The notes under the pieces: generated by a model
What the model was told of the DNA's origin: nothing
Seen by the model: only the letters and a program-made list of their open reading frames with translations
The model's database searches: none
In this document: positions 44,096 to 52,117 of the stretch, in pieces
Layout: the number at the start of each line of letters is the position of its first letter
How positions within the stretch are numbered: the stretch's first letter is position 1
Program-made: the position numbers and the translations under genes
Assembly: GCF_004217615.1 (NCBI RefSeq)
Contig: NZ_SHLD01000001.1
Coordinates: 4,588,001-4,652,000, forward strand
Direction: 5' to 3'
DNA: 64,000 nt
Source: Micromonospora kangleipakensis
Lineage (GTDB): Bacteria > Actinomycetota > Actinomycetes > Mycobacteriales > Micromonosporaceae

Positions 44096-44539
44096 CTACC
44101 CAGTAGCACCGGTCGGCCCGGTCAGGTCCCCACCCGGCGCGGGGAACGGGATCGGGCAGTGCGCGGCTCCGGCGCACTCCACCAGGTCCGTGCAGCCCGC
44201 GTCGACCGCAGCCCGCAAGGTCGCGGCCGCCGCCTGCAGGTCGGCGATCCTCGCCTCCACCTCGGTCAGCTTCGCCGCCGCCCGGGCCCGCAGCCCCGAC
44301 CCGGAGCCACGGCGCCGCTCACGTCCGTCGAGCAGCTCGGCCACCTCGTCCAGGGTGAACCCCAACCGCTGAGCCGCCTTGATCACCCGCAGCACCGTGA
44401 CCACCTCGGCCGGATAGCGGCGGTGCCCGCCCAGGCTGCGATCCGGCGCGGCCAGGAGACCGCGCCGCTCGTAGTACCGAAGGGTCTGCGGGTGCACCCC
44501 GGCCGCCGCGGCCACCGCACCACTACGCAGCAGGCTCAC
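44096..44539 (-). CDS. MerR-family transcriptional regulator
   Basis: This 147-aa protein starts with a GTG that overlaps the previous gene's stop (GTGA). The winged helix is VAAAAGVHPQTLRYYERRGL and RRYPAEVVTVLRVIKAAQRL; the dimer helix is RARAAAKLTEVEARIADLQA. The C-terminal CTDLVECAGAAHCPIP has three cysteines arranged like metal-sensing MerR proteins, so it may bind a thiophilic metal. Its likely targets are the flanking genes. Confidence 0.88.
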   Translation of the reverse strand: MSLLRSGAVAAAAGVHPQTLRYYERRGLLAAPDRSLGGHRRYPAEVVTVLRVIKAAQRLGFTLDEVAELLDGRERRRGSGSGLRARAAAKLTEVEARIADLQAAAATLRAAVDAGCTDLVECAGAAHCPIPFPAPGGDLTGPTGATG

Positions 44540-44871
44540 CGCACCGTCCCCCGATGTCCCGCCCGGTCGGTGAGCCCGTCCAGGACGGCCTCGTGCCCGA
44601 CCGGAACCCGTACGTCCACCAGCACGGCGTCGTCCGTCGCCGAGATCAGGAAGGTGAAGAAGGAGCAGCAGCCGGACTCGCGCTCGATGAGGTCGCGGAC
44701 CACCGCCGCGCTCCCCGCGGCGAACTCCCAGCGCGCTGCGGTCGACGACAGCCGCGTTTGACCGCGCAGCGCCGTCGTAAACAGGTCGTCGAACTCGGCC
44801 ACCCGCAGCGGCCGCTCCGCCGTCGGCAGGGTGCACGCCTCAGGCACCCACCCCTCGTCATCCAGGCTCAT
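44536..44871 (-). CDS. MerR-linked small protein with a Cys-Cys motif (111 aa)
   Basis: The ATG start gives SLDDEGWVPEACTLPTAERP. The protein is mostly helical and contains RDLIERESGCCSFFTFLISA, with two adjacent cysteines that could bind a metal, plus an N-terminal Cys. Its stop overlaps the MerR start by 4 bp, so the two are co-translated. Similar CC-SFF proteins sit beside MerR regulators in actinobacteria; their function is not established. It may deliver or sequester the metal sensed by MerR. Confidence 0.65.
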   Translation of the reverse strand: MSLDDEGWVPEACTLPTAERPLRVAEFDDLFTTALRGQTRLSSTAARWEFAAGSAAVVRDLIERESGCCSFFTFLISATDDAVLVDVRVPVGHEAVLDGLTDRAGHRGTVR

Positions 44872-44967
44872 GCCTCGACGGTAAGCCCGTACCCGGGTAC
44901 CGGATGCAAGCCCGGCGCCCGGCACACGGCGGCGGGCTCCCGGATCGGGGGCCCGCCGCCGCACGGG

Positions 44968-45153
44968 TCACCTGTCGAAGGACTGCCGGCCGGCCTGCTT
45001 TGCCTGCTCGCCGCCCTGCCGGGCCCGCGCCGTGCTCTGCTCGGTGGCGCCCTCCGCCCGCAACCGTTCGTTGTCGGTGGCCTCGCCAATCCGCTCCTTG
45101 GCGACTCCGCTCAGCTCCTGGGCCTTGTTCTTCGCCTTCTCGGTGAAGCTCAT
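44968..45153 (-). CDS. CsbD-like stress protein
   Basis: This 61-aa protein begins SFTEKAKNKAQELSGVAKER, followed by GEATDNERLRAEGATEQ, the CsbD/general-stress hydrophilic fold. GGAG lies six bases upstream of the ATG. CsbD proteins are induced by stress in Bacillus and others; the molecular role is unclear. It is a lone gene. Confidence 0.85.
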   Translation of the reverse strand: MSFTEKAKNKAQELSGVAKERIGEATDNERLRAEGATEQSTARARQGGEQAKQAGRQSFDR

Positions 45154-45325
45154 CGAGGACTCCCTCCGCTGCGGCGGTGCTCGGGGCCGTGCGGCCCGCT
45201 CCCCCGTGCGTCCCCGTGTTCCTGTCGGCGAAACGCCTGGCGGTTCGGTGGCGGCTGGCACCACCGCTAAGGCATCCTAGGATACTAGGCGAACGGGGAA
45301 AGCCTCCGGCTGATTAACTGAGCGA

Positions 45326-45937
45326 ATGGGAGAGATCCTGCTGATCCGGCACGGCGAGACCACCTGGAGCGCCACCCACCGGCACACCTCGTACACCGAC
45401 CTGGAGCTCACCCCCGACGGCGAGCGGCAGGCCCGCGCGCTCGGGGTGATGCTCGCCGGCCGGCGGTTCGTCCGGGTGCTGTCCAGCCCCCGGCAGCGGG
45501 CCCTGCGCACCGCGCACCTCGCCGGCCTCAAGGTCGACGCCACCGACCCCGACCTCGCCGAGTGGTACTACGGCGAGTACGAGGGACGCACCACCGCGGA
45601 CATCCAGGAGGACCGGCCGCACTGGAACATCTGGACCGACGGCTGCCCCGGCGGCGAGTCACCGTCGCAGGTCGGCGAACGCCTCGACCGGGTGCTCGCC
45701 CGGGTCACTCCCCTGCTCGACCGGGGCAACGTCGGCCTGGTCGGCCACGGGCACAGCCTGCGGGTGCTCGGCGCCCGCTGGATCGGCCTGCCGCCGTCGG
45801 CCGGCGCCCGGCTGCGGCTGGACACCGCCACCGTCAGCGTGCTCGGTCACGAGCACGGACGGCAGGTCATCCAGCGTTGGAACCAGCCGGCTCCGCCGCC
45901 GCCCGGGAGCGCCCCCGGCCCGGGAGTTCGGCACTGA
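45326..45937 (+). CDS. Histidine-phosphatase (phosphoglycerate-mutase superfamily) protein
   Basis: This 203-aa protein has ILLIRHGETTWSATHRHTSY with the catalytic R-H-G, LSSPRQRALRTAHLAG, AEWYYGEYEGRT with the acid and VGLVGHGHSLRVLGARW with the second His. It is a phosphatase of unknown substrate (GpmB/CobC-like). No cobalamin genes adjoin it, so a CobC role is not supported. A degraded lrp 3' fragment lies just beyond its stop on the other strand. Confidence 0.9.
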   Translation: MGEILLIRHGETTWSATHRHTSYTDLELTPDGERQARALGVMLAGRRFVRVLSSPRQRALRTAHLAGLKVDATDPDLAEWYYGEYEGRTTADIQEDRPHWNIWTDGCPGGESPSQVGERLDRVLARVTPLLDRGNVGLVGHGHSLRVLGARWIGLPPSAGARLRLDTATVSVLGHEHGRQVIQRWNQPAPPPPGSAPGPGVRH

Positions 45938-45945
45938 TCTTCGGC

Positions 45946-46045
45946 GGCCGGTCGGCGTGGACAGCACCACGGTGGTGCGGGTGGTGACGTTCGCGGAGGT
46001 CCGGATCTCCCGCAACAGCCGCTCCCGGTCGGCCGGGCCACCCGG
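45946..46045 (-). repeat. Degenerate duplicate of the lrp 3' end
   Basis: On the minus strand this stretch encodes RERLLREIRTSANVTTRTTV followed by VLSTPT. It mirrors the end of the full regulator at 48527-49036 (DLERVLQEIRTSANVTTRTT and VLSTPY). About 80 bp match closely, including GGTGACGTTCGC and GAGGTCCGGATCTCC. It is a truncated second copy at the far side of the 46.1-48.5 kb insert. Confidence 0.75.
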
Positions 46046-46089
46046 CCTGAGGGTCAAGGGAGCATCGTCACGTGGCCGCGTCACAAACG

Positions 46090-46129
46090 ATTGGCTCCGG
46101 TTCAGCGTTGACGCTGAACCGGAGCCAAT
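46090..46129 (-). terminator. Perfect 18-bp hairpin terminator
   Basis: ATTGGCTCCGGTTCAGCG and CGCTGAACCGGAGCCAAT form a perfect 18-bp stem with a TTGA loop, 27 bp after the stop of the teichoic-acid-type gene. It is the longest perfect stem noted in the window. Confidence 0.9.
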
Positions 46130-46155
46130 AGTGGGCGGCGATGCCGCTCGCAGCA

Positions 46156-47865
46156 TCAGAGGTAGCGCGAGGCCTCGTCGAGGAAGTGCTGCGCGTACCG
46201 GTCCGCCGGAATGTCCCCAAGGTAGTACTTCTTGAGCTCGTGGCGGGTAGTGGCGAGGGGGTCGCTGCCGAGGAGGTCGTCGAGGGCGGCGTCGAGTCCC
46301 TGCAGCCGGCCGCCGTACGCGTCGATCACGTAGCCCGCCCGCGCAAGCGGGAACGCCTCCGGGAACTGGGCCGCCGGCACCGAGACGGCAACCATCACGA
46401 ACGGCTTCTCCGAGTACAGGTAGTCCGCCACCACGCTCGACACATCCGACACCATCGCGTCCGACGCGTTGAAGCAGTCCGCGACCGTCATCGCCACCTC
46501 AGCCTCGGCTCCGAAGACGTGTGGCCGTCCGTTCGCCCGACGGTCGTCAGCCAGCAGCGTCCGGATGCGCTCACACTCGCGGGCCAACTCCGCGGACCGC
46601 TGGCTGTACGGATGCGGTCGGAAGACGACGCTGCACCCGCGAGCGACGAGCGCCTTGATGATGTCGCAGCCAACGAGCAGCGATGAATAGTTGGAGTCGG
46701 CGTAGAAACCGGCCCAGGTCGGGGCGTAAAGGACTCGAGGGTTGGCAATCGAGGCGATTGGCCCGGTGGCGACGGCGACGTTCTCCACCTGTGGGCGCCC
46801 GACGATGGTGAACATCTCTGCGGGCATGCTCACGCCGTTGGCCGCGAACCGGTCGATCGCGGCCTGGCCGGCGACAAAGTTCTTGTCGTAGATCCGGAAG
46901 ACCGGGTTGTGGCTCGGCACCTTGTCGCTGTCGCCGTGGTTGAGCTGGATGTGCGCCAGGTTTGTATACCGGGCAACGTGGTTGTTCATCGTCGCGGTAT
47001 TGACGTAGAAGGCTGCCCGTAGCGACGGGGCGATGACATCGTCAAGCTGGTTCAGCCCCAACCGCATTACCACCGGGGCCTTGGTGAGACCCACCACCTC
47101 ATTGAAGTTGGTTTCGCTGCGAACCAGAACGAAGAACTTCTTGCCGAGGCGTTCCAGGTAGGGCAGCCACATCGCGATCTGGTAGGCGGTGCCGGCGGGT
47201 GCGTTCCAATGCACGAGAAAGACCGGCTCGTAGGCGGTCAGCGCGGCATGCAGTTTCGTCTCGCTGCTGCGCCGCGCCCGCACCCGCGTCAGCGCCTGCA
47301 ACCCGGTGAACAGGGCCAACCCGAGCGCCGCGGTCGCTACCGCCAGCGCGATCACCCCGAAGAGGTTGGTGAACGCGCAGACCAGTGCCACGAGAACCGC
47401 AGCGCCGTTGACCAGCGCGACGCGGTTCGTGTTGAGGCTACGATCGGGCCGTGAGCCGCTTCCGGGCAGGTTGGCCGAGACGGGGTAAACAGCATCGGAC
47501 ACGGCCGCCAACAGCGACTCGCTGAGAACCGCCAGGGCTGCGAGGGCGACACCAACGGCCAAGGCGGGATCAAGACTGCCGTGTACTGCGCCGAGCAGGT
47601 ACGCGCAGGCGAGCAGGAGGATGCGCGCCACAATGGACGTTCCGGCGGACACCGAACCGCCACGCCACGTCCAGGCCAGCAGACTGAGCGCGAGAACGGC
47701 CGGGGGAAGCGCCCAGAGGCGGGAGTTTCCCACCGCCGCCAGCAGCAGGGCGGCAAGGCCCATCACCTCGACCGCCGAGGCGGGCAGTTGCGCCCCCGCG
47801 GCCGACGTCCGCAGCTCCGCCAGCCATCCGCTGAACCGGGACCGACCCGGCTTCGAAGCCGTCAT
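46156..47865 (-). CDS. Membrane-linked CDP-glycerol glycerophosphotransferase-like (TagF-type) protein
   Basis: This 569-aa protein has five or six membrane helices in the first ~200 residues (for example VMGLAALLLAAVGNSRLWAL), then a TagB/TagF-type transferase domain: HIQLNHGDSDKVPSHNP (H-G...K), VLYAPTWAGFYADSNYSSLL, SVVFRPHPYSQRSAELAREC (R-P-H-P) and AMVSDVSSVVADYLYSEKPF (S-D..S). It is predicted to polymerise or transfer glycerol-phosphate-type units in a cell-wall or capsule polymer. The start overlaps the upstream 105-aa gene (ATGA). The codon choice is less GC-rich than in neighbours. Confidence 0.82.
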   Translation of the reverse strand: MTASKPGRSRFSGWLAELRTSAAGAQLPASAVEVMGLAALLLAAVGNSRLWALPPAVLALSLLAWTWRGGSVSAGTSIVARILLLACAYLLGAVHGSLDPALAVGVALAALAVLSESLLAAVSDAVYPVSANLPGSGSRPDRSLNTNRVALVNGAAVLVALVCAFTNLFGVIALAVATAALGLALFTGLQALTRVRARRSSETKLHAALTAYEPVFLVHWNAPAGTAYQIAMWLPYLERLGKKFFVLVRSETNFNEVVGLTKAPVVMRLGLNQLDDVIAPSLRAAFYVNTATMNNHVARYTNLAHIQLNHGDSDKVPSHNPVFRIYDKNFVAGQAAIDRFAANGVSMPAEMFTIVGRPQVENVAVATGPIASIANPRVLYAPTWAGFYADSNYSSLLVGCDIIKALVARGCSVVFRPHPYSQRSAELARECERIRTLLADDRRANGRPHVFGAEAEVAMTVADCFNASDAMVSDVSSVVADYLYSEKPFVMVAVSVPAAQFPEAFPLARAGYVIDAYGGRLQGLDAALDDLLGSDPLATTRHELKKYYLGDIPADRYAQHFLDEASRYL

Positions 47866-48179
47866 CGCCCAACCCCCGTCGACGACGGGCTGATCCGCAG
47901 CAGCCGCCTCACCCGGCCCCGGCAGTTCGCCAGGAAGTTCTGCTTCAACGCCAACTCCTTCTGCAACTGGCTTACCCGCTCCTCTAGCCCTCGCGGGAAC
48001 GGTGGTTCGAAAGCGTAGGCGGGTCGTTGCGGATCGCCCTCGTGTCCCTGCCGCAGCCAGCGCAGGCGCGACATCACCTGCCGTCGCCCGATGACGTCCT
48101 GTCGGGGCCCGAAGGCGCTCTCCTCATGCGACAACACGGTTACCGGGTTCTTACCGGCGCGGATGAGGATACGAGTCAT
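47862..48179 (-). CDS. Hypothetical protein coupled to the TagF-type gene (105 aa)
   Basis: The ATG gives TRILIRAGKNPVTVLSHEES. A basic segment follows (RQVMSRLRWLRQGHEGDPQR), then a C-terminal coiled coil (GLEERVSQLQKELALKQNFL). The stop overlaps the transferase start by 4 bp, so it is probably a partner, perhaps a regulator or anchor of polymer synthesis. No family is recognised. Its composition resembles the transferase gene, not the surrounding chromosome. Confidence 0.6.
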   Translation of the reverse strand: MTRILIRAGKNPVTVLSHEESAFGPRQDVIGRRQVMSRLRWLRQGHEGDPQRPAYAFEPPFPRGLEERVSQLQKELALKQNFLANCRGRVRRLLRISPSSTGVGR

Positions 48180-48526
48180 GAGCGGCCGCCGGACGCCTCT
48201 TGGCTGAACCGCGATCGCATCGATCGGTACATCTCGTTCTCCCGTTGACGACACGCAAAGCGACTCGAGTGCCGAGGCACCACGGACAACACCGGCCGTA
48301 GGCCCGGCGTCCGCTCATGGTCCGGATCGCACGCCCGCACAATCAGGGTTGGATCCTAGCTTCGTTCCCTGGCCGCCAGCCGCACCGGGGTAGCCCGTTC
48401 TCGATCTTCCTCGACCCGTTTGGCACGATCTTGTCCGCCTGCCACGAGCGCTCACCAATGACCGCATCCGATTTTGCCGGCTGTCCCCGGCCGGCGGCGG
48501 AGGTGATCATCGCTCGCTGAGCGGGG
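48180..48526. other. Gene-free stretch upstream of the TagF-type pair
   Basis: I see no gene. It contains the likely promoter of the leftward two-gene unit and ends at the stop of lrp. It is moderately AT-richer than the core and forms the right-hand flank of the insert. Confidence 0.4.
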
Positions 48527-49036
48527 TCAACCCGCCTGCGAACCCGCTGACTCAGCCGAGACGCCACGGAGCCGGTGCTGATTCACGGGATCCGGGCTGA
48601 CCTTCGGCGGGCGATGCTCGTACGGAGTGGAGAGCACGACGGTCGTCCGGGTGGTGACGTTCGCCGAGGTCCGGATCTCCTGGAGCACCCGCTCCAGGTC
48701 CGTCGGGCTGGCCACCCGCACCAGCAGCAGGTAGAAATCCTCCCCCGCCACCGAGTAGCACGAGTCGATCTCCGGCAGGTGGGCCAGCCGCTCCGGCGCG
48801 TCGTCCGGCTGCGACGGGTCGAACGGCCGGATCGCCACGAACGCGGTCAGCGGCAGGTCCAGCGCCTCGAAGGAGACGCGGGCGGCGTACCCCTTGATGA
48901 CGCCGCGCTGCTCCAGCCGGCGGACCCGCTGGTGCACCGCGGACACCGACAGACCCACCTTCTCGGCGAGGTCCGTGTACGACAGCCGACCGTCTCCGGT
49001 CAGCGCGGCGATGATGGCGCGGTCGATCTCCTCCAC
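48527..49036 (-). CDS. Lrp/AsnC-family transcriptional regulator
   Basis: This 169-aa protein starts at a GTG. The AsnC-type helix-turn-helix is RLSYTDLAEKVGLSVSAVHQ and RVRRLEQRGVIKGYAARVSF. The RAM effector domain is FVAIRPFDPSQPDDAPERLA and SCYSVAGEDFYLLLVRVASP. The family senses amino acids, and several members control lysine or branched-chain catabolism, so it could act on the kam locus, but the sequence does not show this. Its 3' end is duplicated at 45.9-46.0 kb. Confidence 0.9.
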   Translation of the reverse strand: MEEIDRAIIAALTGDGRLSYTDLAEKVGLSVSAVHQRVRRLEQRGVIKGYAARVSFEALDLPLTAFVAIRPFDPSQPDDAPERLAHLPEIDSCYSVAGEDFYLLLVRVASPTDLERVLQEIRTSANVTTRTTVVLSTPYEHRPPKVSPDPVNQHRLRGVSAESAGSQAG

Positions 49037-49096
49037 GCGGTGCAACCTACCTGGAAAAGCGCTGCGGTGCCGCACCCGGCCCGTCGGGCGGGACGC

Positions 49097-49312
49097 TCAG
49101 CGGGCCGTGCGGTCGCGCACCGCGTCCGCCGCGTAGTTCAGCACCTCCGCCATGTCCTCCTCGTCGAGGAAGGGCAGGTCGGTGAGGATGTCCGTGACGG
49201 ACATGCCCTCGGCCATCATCGCCAGCAGCGTGGCGACCGGGATCCGCGACTGCCGGACGCAGGGCGCACCCCCCATGACGTCGGGGTCGACGGTGATCCG
49301 CAGGAAGGCCAT
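49097..49312 (-). CDS. DUF433 antitoxin-like protein
   Basis: The product begins AFLRITVDPDVMGGAPCVRQ and continues RIPVATLLAMMAEGMSVTDI, the DUF433 helix-turn-helix pattern common in antitoxins (VapB/MT-type). At 71 residues the length is normal. No toxin gene lies next to it: the neighbours are lrp and an acyl-CoA dehydrogenase, with only a few bases to the latter. It may be an orphan antitoxin or an ordinary small regulator. Confidence 0.8.
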   Translation of the reverse strand: MAFLRITVDPDVMGGAPCVRQSRIPVATLLAMMAEGMSVTDILTDLPFLDEEDMAEVLNYAADAVRDRTAR

Positions 49313-49321
49313 CGGCACAGG

Positions 49322-50467
49322 TTAGTGGCCCTTGGCCAGGGCGCGGGAGATGACCAGTCGCTGGATCTGGTTGGTGCCCTCGACGATCTGGAGCACCTTG
49401 GCCTCCCGCATGTACCGCTCGACCGGGTGGTCGGCGACGTAGCCGGCGCCGCCGAGCACCTGCACCGCGTCGGTGGTCACCCGCATCGCCATGTCGGTGG
49501 CGAAGAGTTTCGCCTTCGCCGCCTCGATGGAGTAGGGCCGGCCGGCGTCGCGCAGGCGCGCGGCCGCGAGGGTCAGCGCCCGGGCGGCGGAGATCTGGGT
49601 GGCCGCGTCGGCGAGGCTGAACCCGAGCCCCTGGAAGTCGATGATCGCGCTGCCGAACTGCTGTCGCTCCCGCGCGTACCCGACCGCGTAGTCGAGGGCG
49701 GCCTGGGCCAGCCCGACGGCGCAGGCGGCGATGCCGAGGCGGCCGGAGTCCAGGGCGGACATGGCGATGGTGAAGCCCATCCCCTCGCCGCCGATCAGCC
49801 GGTCGGCGGGCACCCGGGCGTCGTCGAAGGCGATCTGCGCGACCGGGGAGGAGTGCAGTCCCATGGTCCGCTCGGCGGCCTGCGGGTGGATGCCGGGCGT
49901 GGCCCGGTCAGCCAGCAGGCAGGAGATGCCCTTCGGGCCGGGGCCGCCGGTGCGGCAGAAGATGTTGTAGAAGTCGGCGACCCGGGCGTGGGTGATCCAC
50001 GCCTTGGTGCCGGAGACGACGTACGCGTCGCCGTCGCGGACCGCCTTCGTGGTCAGCGCCGCCGCGTCGGAGCCGCCCTGCGGCTCGGAGAGGCAGTACG
50101 CCCCGAGCAACTCTCCGCCGATCATGTCGGGCAGCAGCTTGCGCTGCTCGTCGGTGCCGAACTGGGCCACCGGGTAGCAGGACAGGGTGTGCACGCTGAC
50201 CGCCTCGGCGACCGCGAGCCAGCGGCTGGCGAGGATCTCCAGCACCTGGAGGTAGACCTCGTACGGCTGCGCGGCGCCGCCGTGCTCCTCCGGGTACGGC
50301 AGGCCGAGCAGCCCGGCCCGGCCGAGGGTGCGCAGCACCTCGCGGGGGAACTCGCCGCGCTCCTCGAAGCCGGCGGCCTTCGGCGCGAGCTCCCGGTCGG
50401 CGAGCTCGGTGGCGAGGTCCAGCAGGTCGTGGGCCTCGTCGGTGGGGAGGATCCGGTCGACAGTCAT
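49322..50467 (-). CDS. Acyl-CoA dehydrogenase
   Basis: This 381-aa FAD enzyme oxidises acyl-CoA to enoyl-CoA. It shows GAYCLSEPQGGSDAAALTTK (FAD/substrate loop), YVVSGTKAWITHARVADFYN, QLLASRALTLAA-type helices and KVLQIVEGTNQIQRLVISRA, where the Glu of EGTNQIQ is in the short-chain catalytic-base position. It overlaps the M24 peptidase gene by 4 bp. Short-chain specificity would suit butyryl- or crotonyl-CoA metabolism downstream of lysine, but it lies 6 kb from kamA, so this is speculative. Confidence 0.92.
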   Translation of the reverse strand: MTVDRILPTDEAHDLLDLATELADRELAPKAAGFEERGEFPREVLRTLGRAGLLGLPYPEEHGGAAQPYEVYLQVLEILASRWLAVAEAVSVHTLSCYPVAQFGTDEQRKLLPDMIGGELLGAYCLSEPQGGSDAAALTTKAVRDGDAYVVSGTKAWITHARVADFYNIFCRTGGPGPKGISCLLADRATPGIHPQAAERTMGLHSSPVAQIAFDDARVPADRLIGGEGMGFTIAMSALDSGRLGIAACAVGLAQAALDYAVGYARERQQFGSAIIDFQGLGFSLADAATQISAARALTLAAARLRDAGRPYSIEAAKAKLFATDMAMRVTTDAVQVLGGAGYVADHPVERYMREAKVLQIVEGTNQIQRLVISRALAKGH

Positions 50468-51579
50468 AGCGCGATGAGCTCCGTGGGGGTGGTGTTGAGC
50501 CGTTGGACGCCGTCCGTCGTGCAGACGACGATGTCCTCGATCCGGGCGCCGTGCCGCCCGGCGAGGTAAATCCCGGGTTCGATGGAGAAGGCCATGCCGG
50601 CCTCCAGCGGCCGCGGGTTACCCGCGACGACGTACGGCTCTTCGTGGCCGTCCAGGCCGATGCCGTGGCCGGTGCGGTGCAGGAAGGCGTCGCCGTAGCC
50701 GGCGGCGGCGATGAGGTCGCGGGCCACCGCGTCGACCTCCTCCGCGGTAATCCCGGGGCGGACGGCGTCGACCGCCGCGCGCTGCGCCTCATGCAGCGCC
50801 GCGTAGTAGTCGGTGAACTCGGCCGGGGCGGGGCCGCCGGCGACGTAGGTGCGGGTGCAGTCGGAGCGGTAGCCCGACGGCATCGTGCCGCCGATGTCCA
50901 CCACCACCGGCTCGCCGGCGCCGATCGGCCGGTCCGAGGTGCCGTGGTGTGGGCTGGCGCCGTTGGGTCCGGCGGCGACGATCACGAAGTCGACCGTCAC
51001 GTGGCCGGCGGCCCGGATCGCGGCGGCGATGTCGGTGGCCACATCGGCCTCGGTCCGGCCCGGGCGCAGCCACTCGCCCATCCTGGTGTGCACCGCGTCG
51101 ATCGCCGCGCCGGCCTCGGCCAGGGCCGCCACCTCGGCGGGCGACTTGCGGATCCGCAGCTCGCGCAGCACCTCGCCGGCGAGCCGTTGGGCGGCGTCGG
51201 GCAGCGTGGCGCGCAGTGCGAGGACCTGCTCGGCCCACATCCGGTCGGCCAGTCCGACGGCCGTCACCGGGCCGGGCAGGGCCGCGCGGACCAGCGGGTA
51301 CGGGTCGGTGCCGTCGGCGTGGTCGACGATGCGCAGCCCGGTGGCCGGCGCGGGGGACGCCTCGGCGGCCGGGCGCTCCAGGACCGGCACGATCAGCGTC
51401 GGCTCACCCTCGGCGGGCAGCACCAGGCAGGTCAGCCGCTCCCCCGCGTGGGCGTCGTACCCGGTCAGGTAGCGCAGATCGGAGCCGGGCGTGAGCAGCA
51501 GCGCGTCCAGCCCCGCGGTGGCGGTGGCGCGTTGCGCGGCGGCCAGCCGCTCGGCCGGGTACAGCTCGTCCGTTCCCAC
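50464..51579 (-). CDS. M24-family metallopeptidase (Xaa-Pro aminopeptidase-like)
   Basis: This 371-aa protein has a creatinase-type N-domain (LLLTPGSDLRYLTGYDAHAG) and a pita-bread catalytic domain with metal ligands Asp in VVVDIGGTMPSGYRSDCTRT, His in FLHRTGHGIGLDGHEEPYVV, Glu in MAFSIEPGIYLAG and Glu in ARIEDIVV. It cleaves an N-terminal residue before proline. It is operonic with the acyl-CoA dehydrogenase. Confidence 0.92.
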   Translation of the reverse strand: MGTDELYPAERLAAAQRATATAGLDALLLTPGSDLRYLTGYDAHAGERLTCLVLPAEGEPTLIVPVLERPAAEASPAPATGLRIVDHADGTDPYPLVRAALPGPVTAVGLADRMWAEQVLALRATLPDAAQRLAGEVLRELRIRKSPAEVAALAEAGAAIDAVHTRMGEWLRPGRTEADVATDIAAAIRAAGHVTVDFVIVAAGPNGASPHHGTSDRPIGAGEPVVVDIGGTMPSGYRSDCTRTYVAGGPAPAEFTDYYAALHEAQRAAVDAVRPGITAEEVDAVARDLIAAAGYGDAFLHRTGHGIGLDGHEEPYVVAGNPRPLEAGMAFSIEPGIYLAGRHGARIEDIVVCTTDGVQRLNTTPTELIAL

Positions 51580-51616
51580 CCGCCCAGCTTAACGGTCGTT
51601 TGGGCGGCGGCGTAGC

Positions 51617-51886
51617 TCAGGCCAGCAGATGCGGGGCGTCCTCCCGGACCGCCGCCCGCAGTTGGCGCAGCGACGGGTTGACCAGGGCCCGCCCGGCGAC
51701 CGTGACCGTCGGGACCGTCTCGTTGCCGTCGGCGACCGAGCGGACGAACGCGGCGGCGTCGGGATCCCGCCAGATGTTGACCGCCCGGTGCGGCAGCCGG
51801 GCGAAGCGCAGCTTCACCCAGAGCTTCAGGCAGTACGTGCACCTCGGCCGCCAGTACAGGACGACACCATCCCGGTTCTGCTCCAT
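51617..51886 (-). CDS. Glutaredoxin-like protein, mycoredoxin type
   Basis: The 89-aa thioredoxin fold begins EQNRDGVVLYWRPRCTYCLK, with the CxxC active site (C-T-Y-C), and has the cis-Pro in GNETVPTVTVAG. Family members reduce mixed disulfides with mycothiol (Mrx). It could support the arsenate reductase at 17.5 kb, since both use thiol chemistry; the link is inferred. Confidence 0.85.
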   Translation of the reverse strand: MEQNRDGVVLYWRPRCTYCLKLWVKLRFARLPHRAVNIWRDPDAAAFVRSVADGNETVPTVTVAGRALVNPSLRQLRAAVREDAPHLLA

Positions 51887-52117
51887 CCGGCCCTCCCGAC
51901 CATGGCGCCGGCGGCGCCGCGGCCCAGTCTGCCAGGCCGGGTCGACCGGACCCCTGGCCACATAGCCTTTCGCAGGACTACAGGAGCGCCGACCAGCGGA
52001 AACGCCGGCCGCTCTGCTTGTACGCCCCGTAAGCCGGCTGGTCTTACCCTCGTTGACCCCAAATCGCCTGATATCCGGGGCCACGCGTGCCCTGGACAAT
52101 GTGCCACGATCTTGACC

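Noticed and set aside
45326..45937. Histidine phosphatase as CobC of cobalamin synthesis
   Set aside because: There are no cobalamin synthesis genes around it, and the motifs are common to the whole superfamily.
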